NCBI GenBank assembly: GCA_965215445.1 | Contig: CBDCDT010000002.1 | Coordinates: 1,116,001-1,180,000 of the forward strand | Origin: CBDBLK01 sp965215445 | GTDB taxonomy: Bacteria; Bdellovibrionota; Bacteriovoracia; Bacteriovoracales; Bacteriovoracaceae | Length of the DNA: 64,000 nt | Reading direction: 5' to 3' | Shown here: one piece after another, positions 26,793 to 36,022 of the stretch | Layout of the letters: the number at the start of each line of letters is the position of its first letter | How positions within the stretch are numbered: position 1 is the first letter of the stretch | Notes under the pieces: generated by a model | Databases searched by the model: none | What the model saw: the letters and a program-made list of their open reading frames with translations, nothing else | What the model was told of the DNA's origin: nothing | Position numbers and translations under genes: made by a program

Positions 26793-26808
26793 CCTGCGAC
26801 ATTGCAGG
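26793..26808. promoter_or_regulatory. Small hairpin in the bufferin leader
   Basis: CCTGC-GACATT-GCAGG, five-base arms, placed just upstream of the bufferin ribosome site on the minus strand. It may tune translation or mark the end of the upstream transcript; there is no T-run. Confidence 0.3.
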
Positions 26809-26830
26809 CACAAGGTATTCTAGGAGAAGC

Positions 26831-28189
26831 TTACAAAAGTTTCAATCCCTGCAAACAATCAGCGTTAATTCCCCCGCCCAAACGCCGCTCGATGATGTCG
26901 TGGTTGGTTCTGGGCCGCTCCCGCTCGATTATTTTGTCAATGTCGGCCTGATTTGGTCGCCAGACCTGAAAGGATGGAACAGTGCTTCTTACACGCAACT
27001 TTGAGCGAGAAAGTAGTGGGTTGTAGGCCACGCCTTTTTGGCGCAGTAATGGTGCGGCCAGTTCGGCCGCGGCCACGCGAAAAGTAGTGTATTTTCCTCC
27101 CAACAAAACGTGTATATTTTCTTCGGGCCGAAAAATTTTGTGTCCCCGCGATGTGCGCGAGATATTCATGGCACCACTTTTCTTTACCAACGGGCGCACA
27201 CCCGAAAAACTCCCTAAAATATCCGCTCTTTCGATGTGATTACCGGGAAAATAGTGCTTTAAATGTTCAAGCAAATAGTTGATTTCCTCCGAAGAGGGTT
27301 TGGGGTCAAAAGCGACTTCCTTTACTGGAACTTCAGTCGTCCCCACTAAAACCCTCTCTTTCTGGGGAATGACAAAAATAACTCTTCCTCCTTCTGCTGA
27401 CAGAATCATCGGGTGGGAGACTGGAAGGGCCTGTCTTTTAACCCAGAGATGGCTTCCTTTTGAGGGAATGAGTTTGGGTTCCCAAACGAAGGCCTTGAGT
27501 TTGGCAAACAATTGATCGCTAAAAGGCCCGGTAGTGAAAACAACCGTTTGGGCCTTGATTTCCCGACATTGGTTTGTGAGTTCATCTTTTAGAGTCAAAT
27601 GCCACATCTTATTGCGCTTGCAAAGTGCTTCCAGACCGACGTAATTGAGTGCCTCACTTTTTTGAGAATAAAGCCCATCGTAGATTACCTCCAACGTCAA
27701 CTTGGCATCGTCAACCACGGCATCGTAATAAACCCCCGCTCCTTTAAGTCCATCGCCTCTCAATTCGGGAAAAATTTGCAAGGCCTTTTCAGTAGGAATA
27801 AAGGGATGGGAGTGATTTTGAAATCCCGCCAGCGCATTGTAGAGCCACAGCCCCAGCTTGATCTTCCAAACAGCATGGGGGTCGCTTTGAAAAACGGGAA
27901 AATAAAACTGCGAAGAGTAGCACAAGTGCGGTGCTGTCTGTAACCAATGACGTTTTTCCTGCAAGGCCTCTTTGACCAAGGCAAAATCAAGCGTCTGTAA
28001 GTAACGAAGCCCTCCGTGCAACATCTTGGAAGAGGATTGGCTGGTTTGGGCGGAAAAATCTTTTTTATCCACCAACAGGCAGGGCACTTCGTGCAAGGAA
28101 AATTCACGGAAAAGGCCCGCTCCGAGAATACCCCCGCCAATGATAATTACCGGGTAATAATCGGCAGCATGAAATAAGGGAGAAACCAT
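26831..28189 (-). CDS. glpD: FAD-dependent glycerol-3-phosphate dehydrogenase-like protein
   Basis: Oxidises glycerol-3-phosphate to dihydroxyacetone phosphate at the membrane, passing electrons to quinone. The FAD-binding GGGILGAGLFREF, the SSKMLHGGLRYLQ block and the later GTTEVPVKE and FSGVRPLVK motifs are typical of GlpD. At 452 residues it is shorter than usual (about 500-560), and most of the C-terminal domain is missing or compressed. It ends in a short tail (RRLGGGINADCLQGLKLL). It starts one base after the YbjQ-like gene stops, in the secA transcript. A related amino-acid oxidase is possible but less likely. Confidence 0.78.
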   Translation of the reverse strand: MVSPLFHAADYYPVIIIGGGILGAGLFREFSLHEVPCLLVDKKDFSAQTSQSSSKMLHGGLRYLQTLDFALVKEALQEKRHWLQTAPHLCYSSQFYFPVFQSDPHAVWKIKLGLWLYNALAGFQNHSHPFIPTEKALQIFPELRGDGLKGAGVYYDAVVDDAKLTLEVIYDGLYSQKSEALNYVGLEALCKRNKMWHLTLKDELTNQCREIKAQTVVFTTGPFSDQLFAKLKAFVWEPKLIPSKGSHLWVKRQALPVSHPMILSAEGGRVIFVIPQKERVLVGTTEVPVKEVAFDPKPSSEEINYLLEHLKHYFPGNHIERADILGSFSGVRPLVKKSGAMNISRTSRGHKIFRPEENIHVLLGGKYTTFRVAAAELAAPLLRQKGVAYNPLLSRSKLRVRSTVPSFQVWRPNQADIDKIIERERPRTNHDIIERRLGGGINADCLQGLKLL

Positions 28190-28190
28190 T

Positions 28191-29315
28191 TCAATCGCTC
28201 GTCAGCCAGACGGCATCTCCTGCGCAAACTATTTTATAAGTCATTCGATCACTCTCTTGTTCTGCTGTCAGGGGAGTTATCTGATAGTTAATACCTATTA
28301 CGGCATTGGCCCCTTTTTTGAAAGCATCATTTTTTAATTGCTCCGCCAATTCTTTGCATAGTTCGTTTAAAGGAAGAGGGTTCCCTTTTTCTTCCTGCGG
28401 CCAGTTTTTTTGAAGGTCTTCCAGTTCTTTTCTTTCCAACAAACTGTGAGCGGTGACGACTTGAATGTAGTGGTGAATACGATAACCGGCAGGGGCCGTT
28501 GCTGTGGTTAAAATGATATTCTCGGTATCAACCATGTTGGAAGTGAGGTCTGCATTTTCATTAATATTTTGTTTCAGAGAATGTTTGCTTATGAGTCCTC
28601 GCTCTTCTTGTGGGTAATGTTTGGAGGGATAGATTTCATCACTAAGTCCAACTTGAATATCGACATCGAAGCGTCTGAGACGATGGGCCAAATAAATTGC
28701 CGAATATTCACTAATTTGTGCAATAAGAAGATTTCCATTTTCCAGAGAACTCCACAAAACTTTTTCATTTTCCTGATTGCAAAGTTCGTGTTCGCGCAGA
28801 ATTGTCAAAATGCGCTCGGCATCCTCCCGGTAACGAACTCCACGCAAAAGGAGACTAAAGGGAGGGTTTCCCCCCATGCTGACATTGCCGTAACTCATGG
28901 CCTCACTAAAGTCGCGCAAATCCTGAAAATTTTCTTGTGTTGTTGCGGAAGGAGCTGGTGTTTCCGGTGCCGGAGCAGAAACGGTGTCGTCTTCTTCTGT
29001 AATGGCCTCCATGAGTTCTTCGGGTTCTTCATTTTCAACTTCTACGACTTCTTCATCAGTTTCTTCCTCGGCAATGGCCATGACCTCTTCTTCTGTGTCT
29101 CCTTCGTCAGCGACAGTCTCTTCTTCACCTTGATCCCATTCACTTTCACTCTCAAAGGTTTGCTCCCCTTCTGGTTCTGGTTCGGGTTCAGGTTCTGCTT
29201 CGTCTTGGGATTCCTCTAAGAGGCGGTCGGTTTCGGTATCGGATTCGTGGGAATATTCCGAGAGTTGGTCGATGGGAGTGAGGTCAAAATCATCTTCTTT
29301 GTCGTCACCGCTCAA
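28191..29315 (-). CDS. YbjQ-like protein with a long acidic N-terminal region
   Basis: The first 130 residues are low-complexity and highly acidic, with Glu-Pro and Glu-Val runs (EPEPEPEPEG, EEEVMAIAEEE). A middle region of about 100 residues has no match (ending before residue 265). The last 110 residues carry the YbjQ/UPF0145 fold: ILTTATAPAGYRIHHYIQVV, then LKNDAFKKGANAVIGINY. YbjQ proteins form pentamers of unknown role. Not exported. Squeezed between secA and glpD with gaps of three bases and one base. Confidence 0.65.
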   Translation of the reverse strand: MSGDDKEDDFDLTPIDQLSEYSHESDTETDRLLEESQDEAEPEPEPEPEGEQTFESESEWDQGEEETVADEGDTEEEVMAIAEEETDEEVVEVENEEPEELMEAITEEDDTVSAPAPETPAPSATTQENFQDLRDFSEAMSYGNVSMGGNPPFSLLLRGVRYREDAERILTILREHELCNQENEKVLWSSLENGNLLIAQISEYSAIYLAHRLRRFDVDIQVGLSDEIYPSKHYPQEERGLISKHSLKQNINENADLTSNMVDTENIILTTATAPAGYRIHHYIQVVTAHSLLERKELEDLQKNWPQEEKGNPLPLNELCKELAEQLKNDAFKKGANAVIGINYQITPLTAEQESDRMTYKIVCAGDAVWLTSD

Positions 29316-29318
29316 ACT

Positions 29319-31874
29319 TTATCTCCCGTGACAATGCTTGAATTTTTTTCCAGAGCCACAAGGGCACGGTTGGTTGCGGCCCACTTTTTCTTCTTTGCGT
29401 TTTATTGTTCCCGTTTTTTGGCCGCTTTTTTCCTGTTCAGACTCGGACAAACTGCGACGATGGGCCTCCAATTTGCGTTCGAGTTCTGCCTGATGCGCTT
29501 TTTGCAACTCTTCAATTTCTTCTGCTGTATACAATTTTACACTAAAAATATTGCGAATGACCGCCTTTTTTACCTCTAATCTCAAATTTTCAAACAGGCC
29601 AAAGGCCTCCCGTTTGTACTCGGTCAAAGGGTCTTTTTGGGCGTAGGCACGCAAATTAATACCTTCTTTAATGTGATCCATGGCCAAAAGGTGATCTTTC
29701 CAATACTGGTCAAATGTAGAAAGGAGAATTTCACGAGTGGCAACTCGCACCTGTTCCGGGTCGTATTCCAAGAATTTCTTGACTAAGAGTTCTTTGGCCA
29801 CTTCGGCGAAATATTCCTCCAGCTCTCCCGAATGTTTGGTCAAACATTCCTGAACATTCACTTTGTAGTCGGTGTGAAAAGTATTTTGAAAACCGGTCTG
29901 CATTTCATCCCACGGCCACGCCTCCAGAGGAACTTTTTTGGTTGGACGGTAATTGTCCATCAACATTTCGGCCACATCTTCGGTGAGTTCATTTAAAAAA
30001 TCACGGTTGCCTTTATCCCCCAAAATTTCTCGGCGAATCCGGTAGATAACCCGTCGCTGTTCATTCATCACATTGTCGTATTCGAGCAGGTGCTTGCGAA
30101 TTTCAAAATTGTGGGCCTCAACTTTTTTCTGAGACTTGGTAATGGCGTTGGTAATCATCCGGTGTTCGATCGGTTCATCTTCTTCCATTCCCATGGTGGT
30201 CATAAACTTTTTGATGCGATCACTGCCAAAAATTCTCATCAAATCGTCTTCCAATGAGAGAAAAAACTTGGAACCGCCGGGGTCTCCCTGGCGGCCGGAA
30301 CGCCCCTTTAATTGGTTATCGATACGACGGGCCTCGTTTCTATCCGTGCCCACAATCATCAGGCCATCCAGCGTTTTGGTTTCCTCCGTCAACTTGATGT
30401 CGGTACCTCTTCCGGCCATATTGGTAGCGATGGTCACTGCTCCTTTTTGACCGGCCTGAGCGATAATTTCGGCCTCTTTCCCGTGGTGTTTGGCATTGAG
30501 TACGTTGTGGGGAATATTGCTTTGTTTGAGAGCGTTGGAAAAAATCTCCGAGCTATCAATGGAACTGGTGCCCACCAAAACCGGCCGTCCCCGACCGTAA
30601 CAATCTTTAATCAGTTCGGTGGCGGCCCGAATTTTGCCGGATTTTGATTTGTAAATAATATCCGGCTCATCTTCCCGAATAATGGGCACGTTGGTGGGAA
30701 TAACCATCACGTCGAGACTATAAATTTGCCTAAATTCTTCGGCCTCGGTTTCTGCCGTCCCGGTCATTCCCGCCAGTCTGTCGTAGAGGCGAAAATAGTT
30801 TTGAAAAGTAATAGAGGCCAAAGTCTGGTTTTCCTGCTTGATCGGCACTTGTTCCTTGGCCTCGACGGCCTGATGAAGCCCATCACTCCAGCGTGAACCA
30901 TCTTTAAGTCTTCCGGTAAATTCATCGACAATAATAATTCTTTTTTCTTTAACGACGTAATCAACGTCACATTTAAAAAGGTAATGTGCTTTCAGGGCCT
31001 GATTGAGAGCGTGGAGAACCTGGTTGTGTTTGAGATCAAAAAGATCGGGAATCTTGAGAATATCTTGAACCTGAGTGATGCCTTTGTCGGTAAAAACTGC
31101 CGAACGGGATTTTTCGTCGATGGTAAAATGGGTTTCTTTTTGTAGTTTGGGAATTACCGAGTTGGCGACGGCATAAATTTGGGTGTCCCCCTCACTAGGC
31201 CCACTAATTAGCAGGGGAGTTCTCGCTTCGTCGATTAAGATGGAATCCACTTCATCGACAATGCAAAAGTTGTGGCCGCGCTGAACGTAATCGTCGAGAT
31301 CAAACTTCATGTTGTCTCTCAAGTAGTCAAATGCAAATTCATTATTGCTGCCGTAAGTGAGGTCTGCCTGATAAGCGGCCTTGCGGTCACTTTCTTCCAT
31401 ATCGGAAACTACCACTCCCACACTGAGTCCCAACCACTGATAAAGCGGCCCCACCATTTCAGTGGCATCTCGCTTGGCCAGGTAATCGTTGACGGTCACC
31501 AAGTGAGCGCCTTTCTGAGTGAGTCCGTGCAAATACATGGGCAGCGTCGCCATTAAAGTCTTGCCCTCGCCGGTTTTCATTTCGGCAATTTTGCCCTCAA
31601 AAAGTGTAATCCCCCCCATCAATTGAACGTCGTAAGGGCGCATCCCCAAAACCCGTTGTGAGGCCTCGCGAACCGTGGCAAAGGCCTCCGGTAAAAGAGA
31701 CTTGAGAGTTTCTCCCTTTTCCAGGCGCTCTCGAAAGCGGGAAGTTTGTCCTTGTAATTGATCGTCGGAAAGTGCGGCCATGGATTTTTCCAGCTCGTTG
31801 ATACGATTCACCAACGGCCTTAGCTTTTTTAATTCTCGTGAATTTCTGGTGCCAAAAACAGCTTTGAGGATCAT
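29319..31874 (-). CDS. secA: Preprotein translocase ATPase SecA
   Basis: Motor of Sec export. Nucleotide-binding motifs are present (MKTGEGKTLMATLP early, DEVDSILIDEARTP in the helicase core), with VGTSSIDSSEIFSNAL and GRSGRQGDPGGSKF in the second RecA-like half. The C terminus ends in a zinc-binding SEC-C motif, CPCGSGKKFKHCH, for SecB or ribosome contact. The 851-residue length is normal. It is in a compact minus-strand run with the M23 peptidase gene seven bases upstream. Confidence 0.97.
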   Translation of the reverse strand: MILKAVFGTRNSRELKKLRPLVNRINELEKSMAALSDDQLQGQTSRFRERLEKGETLKSLLPEAFATVREASQRVLGMRPYDVQLMGGITLFEGKIAEMKTGEGKTLMATLPMYLHGLTQKGAHLVTVNDYLAKRDATEMVGPLYQWLGLSVGVVVSDMEESDRKAAYQADLTYGSNNEFAFDYLRDNMKFDLDDYVQRGHNFCIVDEVDSILIDEARTPLLISGPSEGDTQIYAVANSVIPKLQKETHFTIDEKSRSAVFTDKGITQVQDILKIPDLFDLKHNQVLHALNQALKAHYLFKCDVDYVVKEKRIIIVDEFTGRLKDGSRWSDGLHQAVEAKEQVPIKQENQTLASITFQNYFRLYDRLAGMTGTAETEAEEFRQIYSLDVMVIPTNVPIIREDEPDIIYKSKSGKIRAATELIKDCYGRGRPVLVGTSSIDSSEIFSNALKQSNIPHNVLNAKHHGKEAEIIAQAGQKGAVTIATNMAGRGTDIKLTEETKTLDGLMIVGTDRNEARRIDNQLKGRSGRQGDPGGSKFFLSLEDDLMRIFGSDRIKKFMTTMGMEEDEPIEHRMITNAITKSQKKVEAHNFEIRKHLLEYDNVMNEQRRVIYRIRREILGDKGNRDFLNELTEDVAEMLMDNYRPTKKVPLEAWPWDEMQTGFQNTFHTDYKVNVQECLTKHSGELEEYFAEVAKELLVKKFLEYDPEQVRVATREILLSTFDQYWKDHLLAMDHIKEGINLRAYAQKDPLTEYKREAFGLFENLRLEVKKAVIRNIFSVKLYTAEEIEELQKAHQAELERKLEAHRRSLSESEQEKSGQKTGTIKRKEEKVGRNQPCPCGSGKKFKHCHGR

Positions 31875-31880
31875 TTGGAC

Positions 31881-32993
31881 TTAATCCAAGACAAAATAGA
31901 GTGGATCAACAGGAGTTCCGTTAACTCTAATTTCATAGTGTAAGTGTGGGCCGGTGGAAGAACCAGTGCTTCCAACGGAAGCAATTAATAACCCGCGCTG
32001 AATAATTTGTCCACGCCGGACAAAGAAATTTTTGACATGGGCGTAGAAAGTTTCCACTCCATAACCGTGATCGAGTTGAACAAATTTCCCAAAACCGGGT
32101 TTGGTGCCGGCAAACGCCACCTGGCCGTCGGCAGGTGAAACGATGGGAGTTCCCGGCCGGGCGCCAATATCCAGGCCTTCGTGCATACGCAAACGCTTGG
32201 AGGTAGGGCTGAGTCGAGGGCCATAATAGCTGGTGATCCAGCCTTTGGTGGGAAGCAATGTCGGCGTTGATCGCAAAAAACTTTCCTTATCCAATAAATA
32301 ACTGTCCAGGTGGTGAACGTTGACCTCTAAATTTCTGCTAAAATCTTTGATAATGGAAAACTTGTAGTCAAACTCGGCGTATTCTGCGGCCAGACCAAAA
32401 CTCTGTTTGGTCAGTTGACCCCATTCTTTGGTGTAGGGATAACTGGTTCGCAGGCCAAAACGGGTGGCTATTTTTTGCTCGTAGAGGTCTTTAAGGCCCC
32501 GGTATTGCTCGGCCTCTTCAAAATCTTTCAACCCTTGCAATTTTTTAAACAGGGATTTGGTGGGCCTGAGTTGCGATGCCTTATTTCTCTCTATGGGTGG
32601 GTCTTCCTCTCCCGATTCGTTTTCGGGAAATTCCTGCGATTCATCCGGTTGGTTGCCTTTGAGGACATGAGTCATGTCAGCATTTTCAAGGCCGGTAATA
32701 ATGCGCAATTTTTTCTCAAAAGTGTGAATCCTCTCGAGGTCTTCAGTGAGTGAATTAATTTTCATTTGAAAGAGTTGAATTTGCTCTTTGAGTTGGCGGT
32801 TTTCTATGGTGAGGTGTTTATTGCGGTGAATTTCACGCAAAATTTTCCAATAATCGTAGGCAAAAATGCCCAATAAAGTTAAAAAAGTGACAAATAAAAG
32901 TAAAAAGGTACGGAAAAAAACCTGGGGAATGCGAAACGAACGCACGCCCTTTTCGCGCCCAGGAACAATCATAATGGTAAAATAGCGATCCAC
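31881..32993 (-). CDS. Membrane-anchored M23 (LytM-type) endopeptidase
   Basis: A cytosolic start, one membrane helix (VFFRTFLLLFVTFLTLLGIF), a coiled coil of about 70 residues and a C-terminal LytM domain. The active site is intact: MHEGLDIGA gives the HxxxD zinc pair and HLHYEI the second histidine pair. It should therefore cut peptidoglycan cross-bridges, unlike the inactive EnvC or NlpD activators, although the coiled-coil layout resembles EnvC. Possibly used for division, growth or, in a predator, prey wall remodelling. A hairpin of AAATGGCC and GGCCATTT (33008-33035) lies upstream. Confidence 0.85.
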   Translation of the reverse strand: MDRYFTIMIVPGREKGVRSFRIPQVFFRTFLLLFVTFLTLLGIFAYDYWKILREIHRNKHLTIENRQLKEQIQLFQMKINSLTEDLERIHTFEKKLRIITGLENADMTHVLKGNQPDESQEFPENESGEEDPPIERNKASQLRPTKSLFKKLQGLKDFEEAEQYRGLKDLYEQKIATRFGLRTSYPYTKEWGQLTKQSFGLAAEYAEFDYKFSIIKDFSRNLEVNVHHLDSYLLDKESFLRSTPTLLPTKGWITSYYGPRLSPTSKRLRMHEGLDIGARPGTPIVSPADGQVAFAGTKPGFGKFVQLDHGYGVETFYAHVKNFFVRRGQIIQRGLLIASVGSTGSSTGPHLHYEIRVNGTPVDPLYFVLD

Positions 32994-33038
32994 GGCGTCC
33001 CCATTCTAAATGGCCTATTGGAAAAAGGCCATTTTTAC

Positions 33039-33782
33039 TTACTGCGCAATCACTCCAACAACGGAAACATTGTCCTTGCCACCATTTTGGTTGGCCAAAC
33101 CAACCAATTGATGCACGGTCTGTTCCAACAATTCCCCGGTGGCCTCTTCGGGGCGGGAAAGGGAATAATTGATGACGTGGAGAATATCGGGGTCGCTGAC
33201 TTGACCATGCAACCCGTCAGAACAACTGAGAAAAATATCATTGCGATGAACTCGGTAAGAATATAAATCGACATTGACGTCTTCCTCAAATCCCACCGCT
33301 CGAACTAAAACATTTTTATGGATATCTTTGGCCGCTTGATCGCGAGTGTAAAAACCCAAATTGATTTTCTCCTGAACCAGGTTGTGGTCACAGGTCAAAA
33401 GAAAGAGCTTTTTCTTGTGGATCAGGTATAAACGGCTGTCTCCAACGCTGGCAATGTGGAGGTAGGAATCGCGAAAAAGTTGACTGACAATAGTTGTCCC
33501 CATTCCCGACAGTTTTTCCTCTCCTTCGCTACGTTTTCTAATCGCTATATGTGCCTGCTCAACGGCGGCCTTATGAATTTCAGAAGGCCCTTTGTGATAA
33601 TGTTCCAAAAGATATCGGGAGGCCTCTGTCACGGCGGTGCTGCTGGCAATATCACCGCCCCGATGCCCTCCCATTCCATCAGCGACAATAAAAATATGTT
33701 TTTCTGGATTAAGGTAAATGGCATCCTGATTGGTTTTGCGAATTCGCCCAATATCAGTCAGGCCAGCGGATAAAAGCCCCAT
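33039..33782 (-). CDS. PP2C-type serine/threonine phosphatase
   Basis: All metal-binding aspartate blocks of the PPM/PP2C fold are seen: IRKTNQDAIY, FIVADGMGGHRGGD, SVGDSRLYL, LSCSDGL and GGKDNVSVV. The 247-residue length is that of bacterial stand-alone phosphatases (PrpC, Stp). No cognate Hanks-type kinase is beside it, but the divergent PrkA kinase gene is 150 bases away and shares the intergenic region. The first gene of the minus run that includes the M23 gene and secA. Confidence 0.93.
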   Translation of the reverse strand: MGLLSAGLTDIGRIRKTNQDAIYLNPEKHIFIVADGMGGHRGGDIASSTAVTEASRYLLEHYHKGPSEIHKAAVEQAHIAIRKRSEGEEKLSGMGTTIVSQLFRDSYLHIASVGDSRLYLIHKKKLFLLTCDHNLVQEKINLGFYTRDQAAKDIHKNVLVRAVGFEEDVNVDLYSYRVHRNDIFLSCSDGLHGQVSDPDILHVINYSLSRPEEATGELLEQTVHQLVGLANQNGGKDNVSVVGVIAQ

Positions 33783-33800
33783 AAAATCCTCTCATCTTCT

Positions 33801-33829
33801 ATTGTCTGACTGCTTTAAACAATTGTCAA
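33801..33829 (-). promoter_or_regulatory. Promoter of the PP2C-secA run
   Basis: On the minus strand, TTGACA (33824-33829) is followed after 17 bases by GACAAT (33801-33806). The start codon lies 19 bases beyond the -10, with a GAGAGG site between. Confidence 0.55.
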
Positions 33830-33892
33830 TGAGTTCTGTCTGGACAAAATCACAAATACAAGAAATTTCTGCTCTCAAGGTCAAAATGAGTT

Positions 33893-33898
33893 TATAAT
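33893..33898 (+). promoter_or_regulatory. Possible -10 of the prkA promoter
   Basis: TATAAT 35 bases before the prkA start codon, with no recognisable -35; an activator or alternative sigma factor could be needed. Confidence 0.3.
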
Positions 33899-33933
33899 CA
33901 AAATGAAAGCACTATTTGAGGAGGGTGAATATT

Positions 33934-35997
33934 ATGGGCAGTTCGATTATTTTGACCAAGTTTATGGACAAAAATTACAAGGTCAAGGATTTCTCTTACC
34001 TTCACTGGCAGGGAAATTTCCAGGATTATATCGACAAACTCACCCACAATCCCAAAATTGCCCGCAATGCTTTTCAAAGAATTTACGACATGATTATGTC
34101 TTATGGCACTGATTCCTATACGGAATACAAGAAGGAAATTACCCGCTACCACTTTTTTGATGACCCTATTGAAAACGGTAAAGATGCCGTTTTTGGTATC
34201 GACGTGCATCTTATGAAATTGGTAAACTTTTTTAAATCGGCGGCCTCGGGCTATGGAACCGAAAAAAGGGTGCTTCTCCTACATGGCCCGGTAGGCAGTG
34301 CCAAGTCCTCTATTGCCCGCCTGATTAAAAAGGGACTCGAACATTATTCCCGAACCGACGAAGGGGCGATGTACACTTTTGAATGGTTTGATGAAGCGGA
34401 AAGCGAGATATTGGGAGGGGCCAAGACCTTTGCCTCACCCATGCACGAAGAGCCGATGAAGCTCATTCCCGTCGAGACTCGAGAGGCCTTGTTGCAAGAA
34501 CTCAATCGTGGCCGTCAGGCGAAGGATTATAAAATCAAAATCAAGGGTGAAGTCAATCCCGCCGACCGTTTCATACTGGATGCTTATATGAAACGCTATG
34601 GAGGCGATTGGAATAAGGCCATGAATCACATCCGTATAAAACGCCTGGTTCTTTCCGAAAAAGACCGCATTGGCATCGGCACTTTTCAACCCAAGGATGA
34701 AAAAAATCAGGATTCGACAGAGCTTACCGGAGACATCAACTATCGCAAAATCGCCCAGTATGGTTCCGATTCCGACCCCCGCGCTTTTAATTTTGACGGC
34801 GAATTTAATATTGCCAATCGCGGTGTCGTAGAATTTATCGAAATGCTCAAGCTGGACGTGGCCTTCCTCTATGACCTTTTGGGCGCGTCTCAAGAACAAT
34901 CCATCAAGCCCAAGAAATTTGCTCAAACTGATATTGACGAGGTTATTTTAGGACACACCAATGAGCCGGAATTTAGAAAATTGCAAAACAATGAATTTAT
35001 GGAAGCGCTTAGAGATCGCACAGTTAAAATTGACATCCCCTACATTACCCGACTCGGCAACGAAGTAAAAATTTATAAACGGGATTTTAATCCCGATAAA
35101 ATTCCGCACATGCATATTGCTCCTCATACTCTCGATATGGCGGCCTTGTGGTCGGTGCTTACACGCATGGAAGAACCCAAAAAGAGTGATCTGACGACAT
35201 TGCAAAAGCTCAAACTCTACAACGGAAAAACGCTGCCGGGATATAATGAAGATAACGTCAAAGAATTGAGAAAAGAGGCCGTGCGCGAGGGGCTTGAAGG
35301 AATTTCCCCTAGATATATTCAAGATAAAATTTCCAACGCCTTGGTGAAAAATAGCGATTCTGGCTGCCTCAACCCTTTTATGGTTTTTAATGAATTAGGG
35401 GCGGGCCTTAAACACCACGGGCTTATCAATTCGCCGGAACTTCTTGAAAAATATAAAGAGCTTTTGGCGGTTGCCCGCCAGGAATTTGAAGATATTGTCA
35501 AAAATGATGTCCAAAAGGCCATTAGCGTGGATGAAAATGCCATTCAAACTCTTTGCGCCAACTATATAGACAACGTCAAGGCCTATACACAGAGGGAAAA
35601 AATTCGCAACAAATACTCCAATCAATTGGAAGATGCCGACGAACGCTTTATGCGTTCAGTGGAGGAAAAAATTGATATTCCCGAATCCAGAAAGGAAGAT
35701 TTCCGCAGGGAAATTATGAATTATATTGGTGCTCTGGCCATTGAGGGCAAGCAATTTGACTATAAAATGAATGAGCGGCTTCACCGCGCTTTGGAGCTTA
35801 AACTTTTTGAAGACCAAAAAGACTCGATCAAATTGACGACGATTATATCCAAAGTGGTAGACAAAGAGACTCAAGAAAAAATCGACGTGGTCAAATCCCG
35901 CCTCATTAAAAACTTTAGTTATTGTGAAATTTGTGCCACCGATGCCCTCAATTTTGTGGCCTCGATCTTTGCCAAAGGGGATTCAGCAAAATCTTAG
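33934..35997 (+). CDS. prkA: PrkA-type serine protein kinase
   Basis: PrkA (YeaG) combines an AAA+ ATPase with a kinase-like C-terminal domain and is used in stress and stationary-phase signalling, also reported as a protease in some bacteria. Walker A is LLLHGPVGSAKSSIA, and the following YTFEWFDEAE segment is typical of the family. The long C-terminal half contains the family's ALVKNSDSGCLNPF and IRNKYSNQLE segments. Start at 33934 follows an ideal GAGGAGGGT site; the longer frame adds six residues. The cluster prkA-yeaH-spoVR follows. Confidence 0.93.
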   Translation: MGSSIILTKFMDKNYKVKDFSYLHWQGNFQDYIDKLTHNPKIARNAFQRIYDMIMSYGTDSYTEYKKEITRYHFFDDPIENGKDAVFGIDVHLMKLVNFFKSAASGYGTEKRVLLLHGPVGSAKSSIARLIKKGLEHYSRTDEGAMYTFEWFDEAESEILGGAKTFASPMHEEPMKLIPVETREALLQELNRGRQAKDYKIKIKGEVNPADRFILDAYMKRYGGDWNKAMNHIRIKRLVLSEKDRIGIGTFQPKDEKNQDSTELTGDINYRKIAQYGSDSDPRAFNFDGEFNIANRGVVEFIEMLKLDVAFLYDLLGASQEQSIKPKKFAQTDIDEVILGHTNEPEFRKLQNNEFMEALRDRTVKIDIPYITRLGNEVKIYKRDFNPDKIPHMHIAPHTLDMAALWSVLTRMEEPKKSDLTTLQKLKLYNGKTLPGYNEDNVKELRKEAVREGLEGISPRYIQDKISNALVKNSDSGCLNPFMVFNELGAGLKHHGLINSPELLEKYKELLAVARQEFEDIVKNDVQKAISVDENAIQTLCANYIDNVKAYTQREKIRNKYSNQLEDADERFMRSVEEKIDIPESRKEDFRREIMNYIGALAIEGKQFDYKMNERLHRALELKLFEDQKDSIKLTTIISKVVDKETQEKIDVVKSRLIKNFSYCEICATDALNFVASIFAKGDSAKS

Positions 35998-36022
35998 AGT
36001 TGCCACCTCGGGAGAAAATATC

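Noticed and set aside
33008..33036. AAATGGCC/GGCCATTT hairpin as a terminator between the PP2C and M23 genes
   Set aside because: On the transcribed minus strand no T-run follows the stem, so termination is unlikely.
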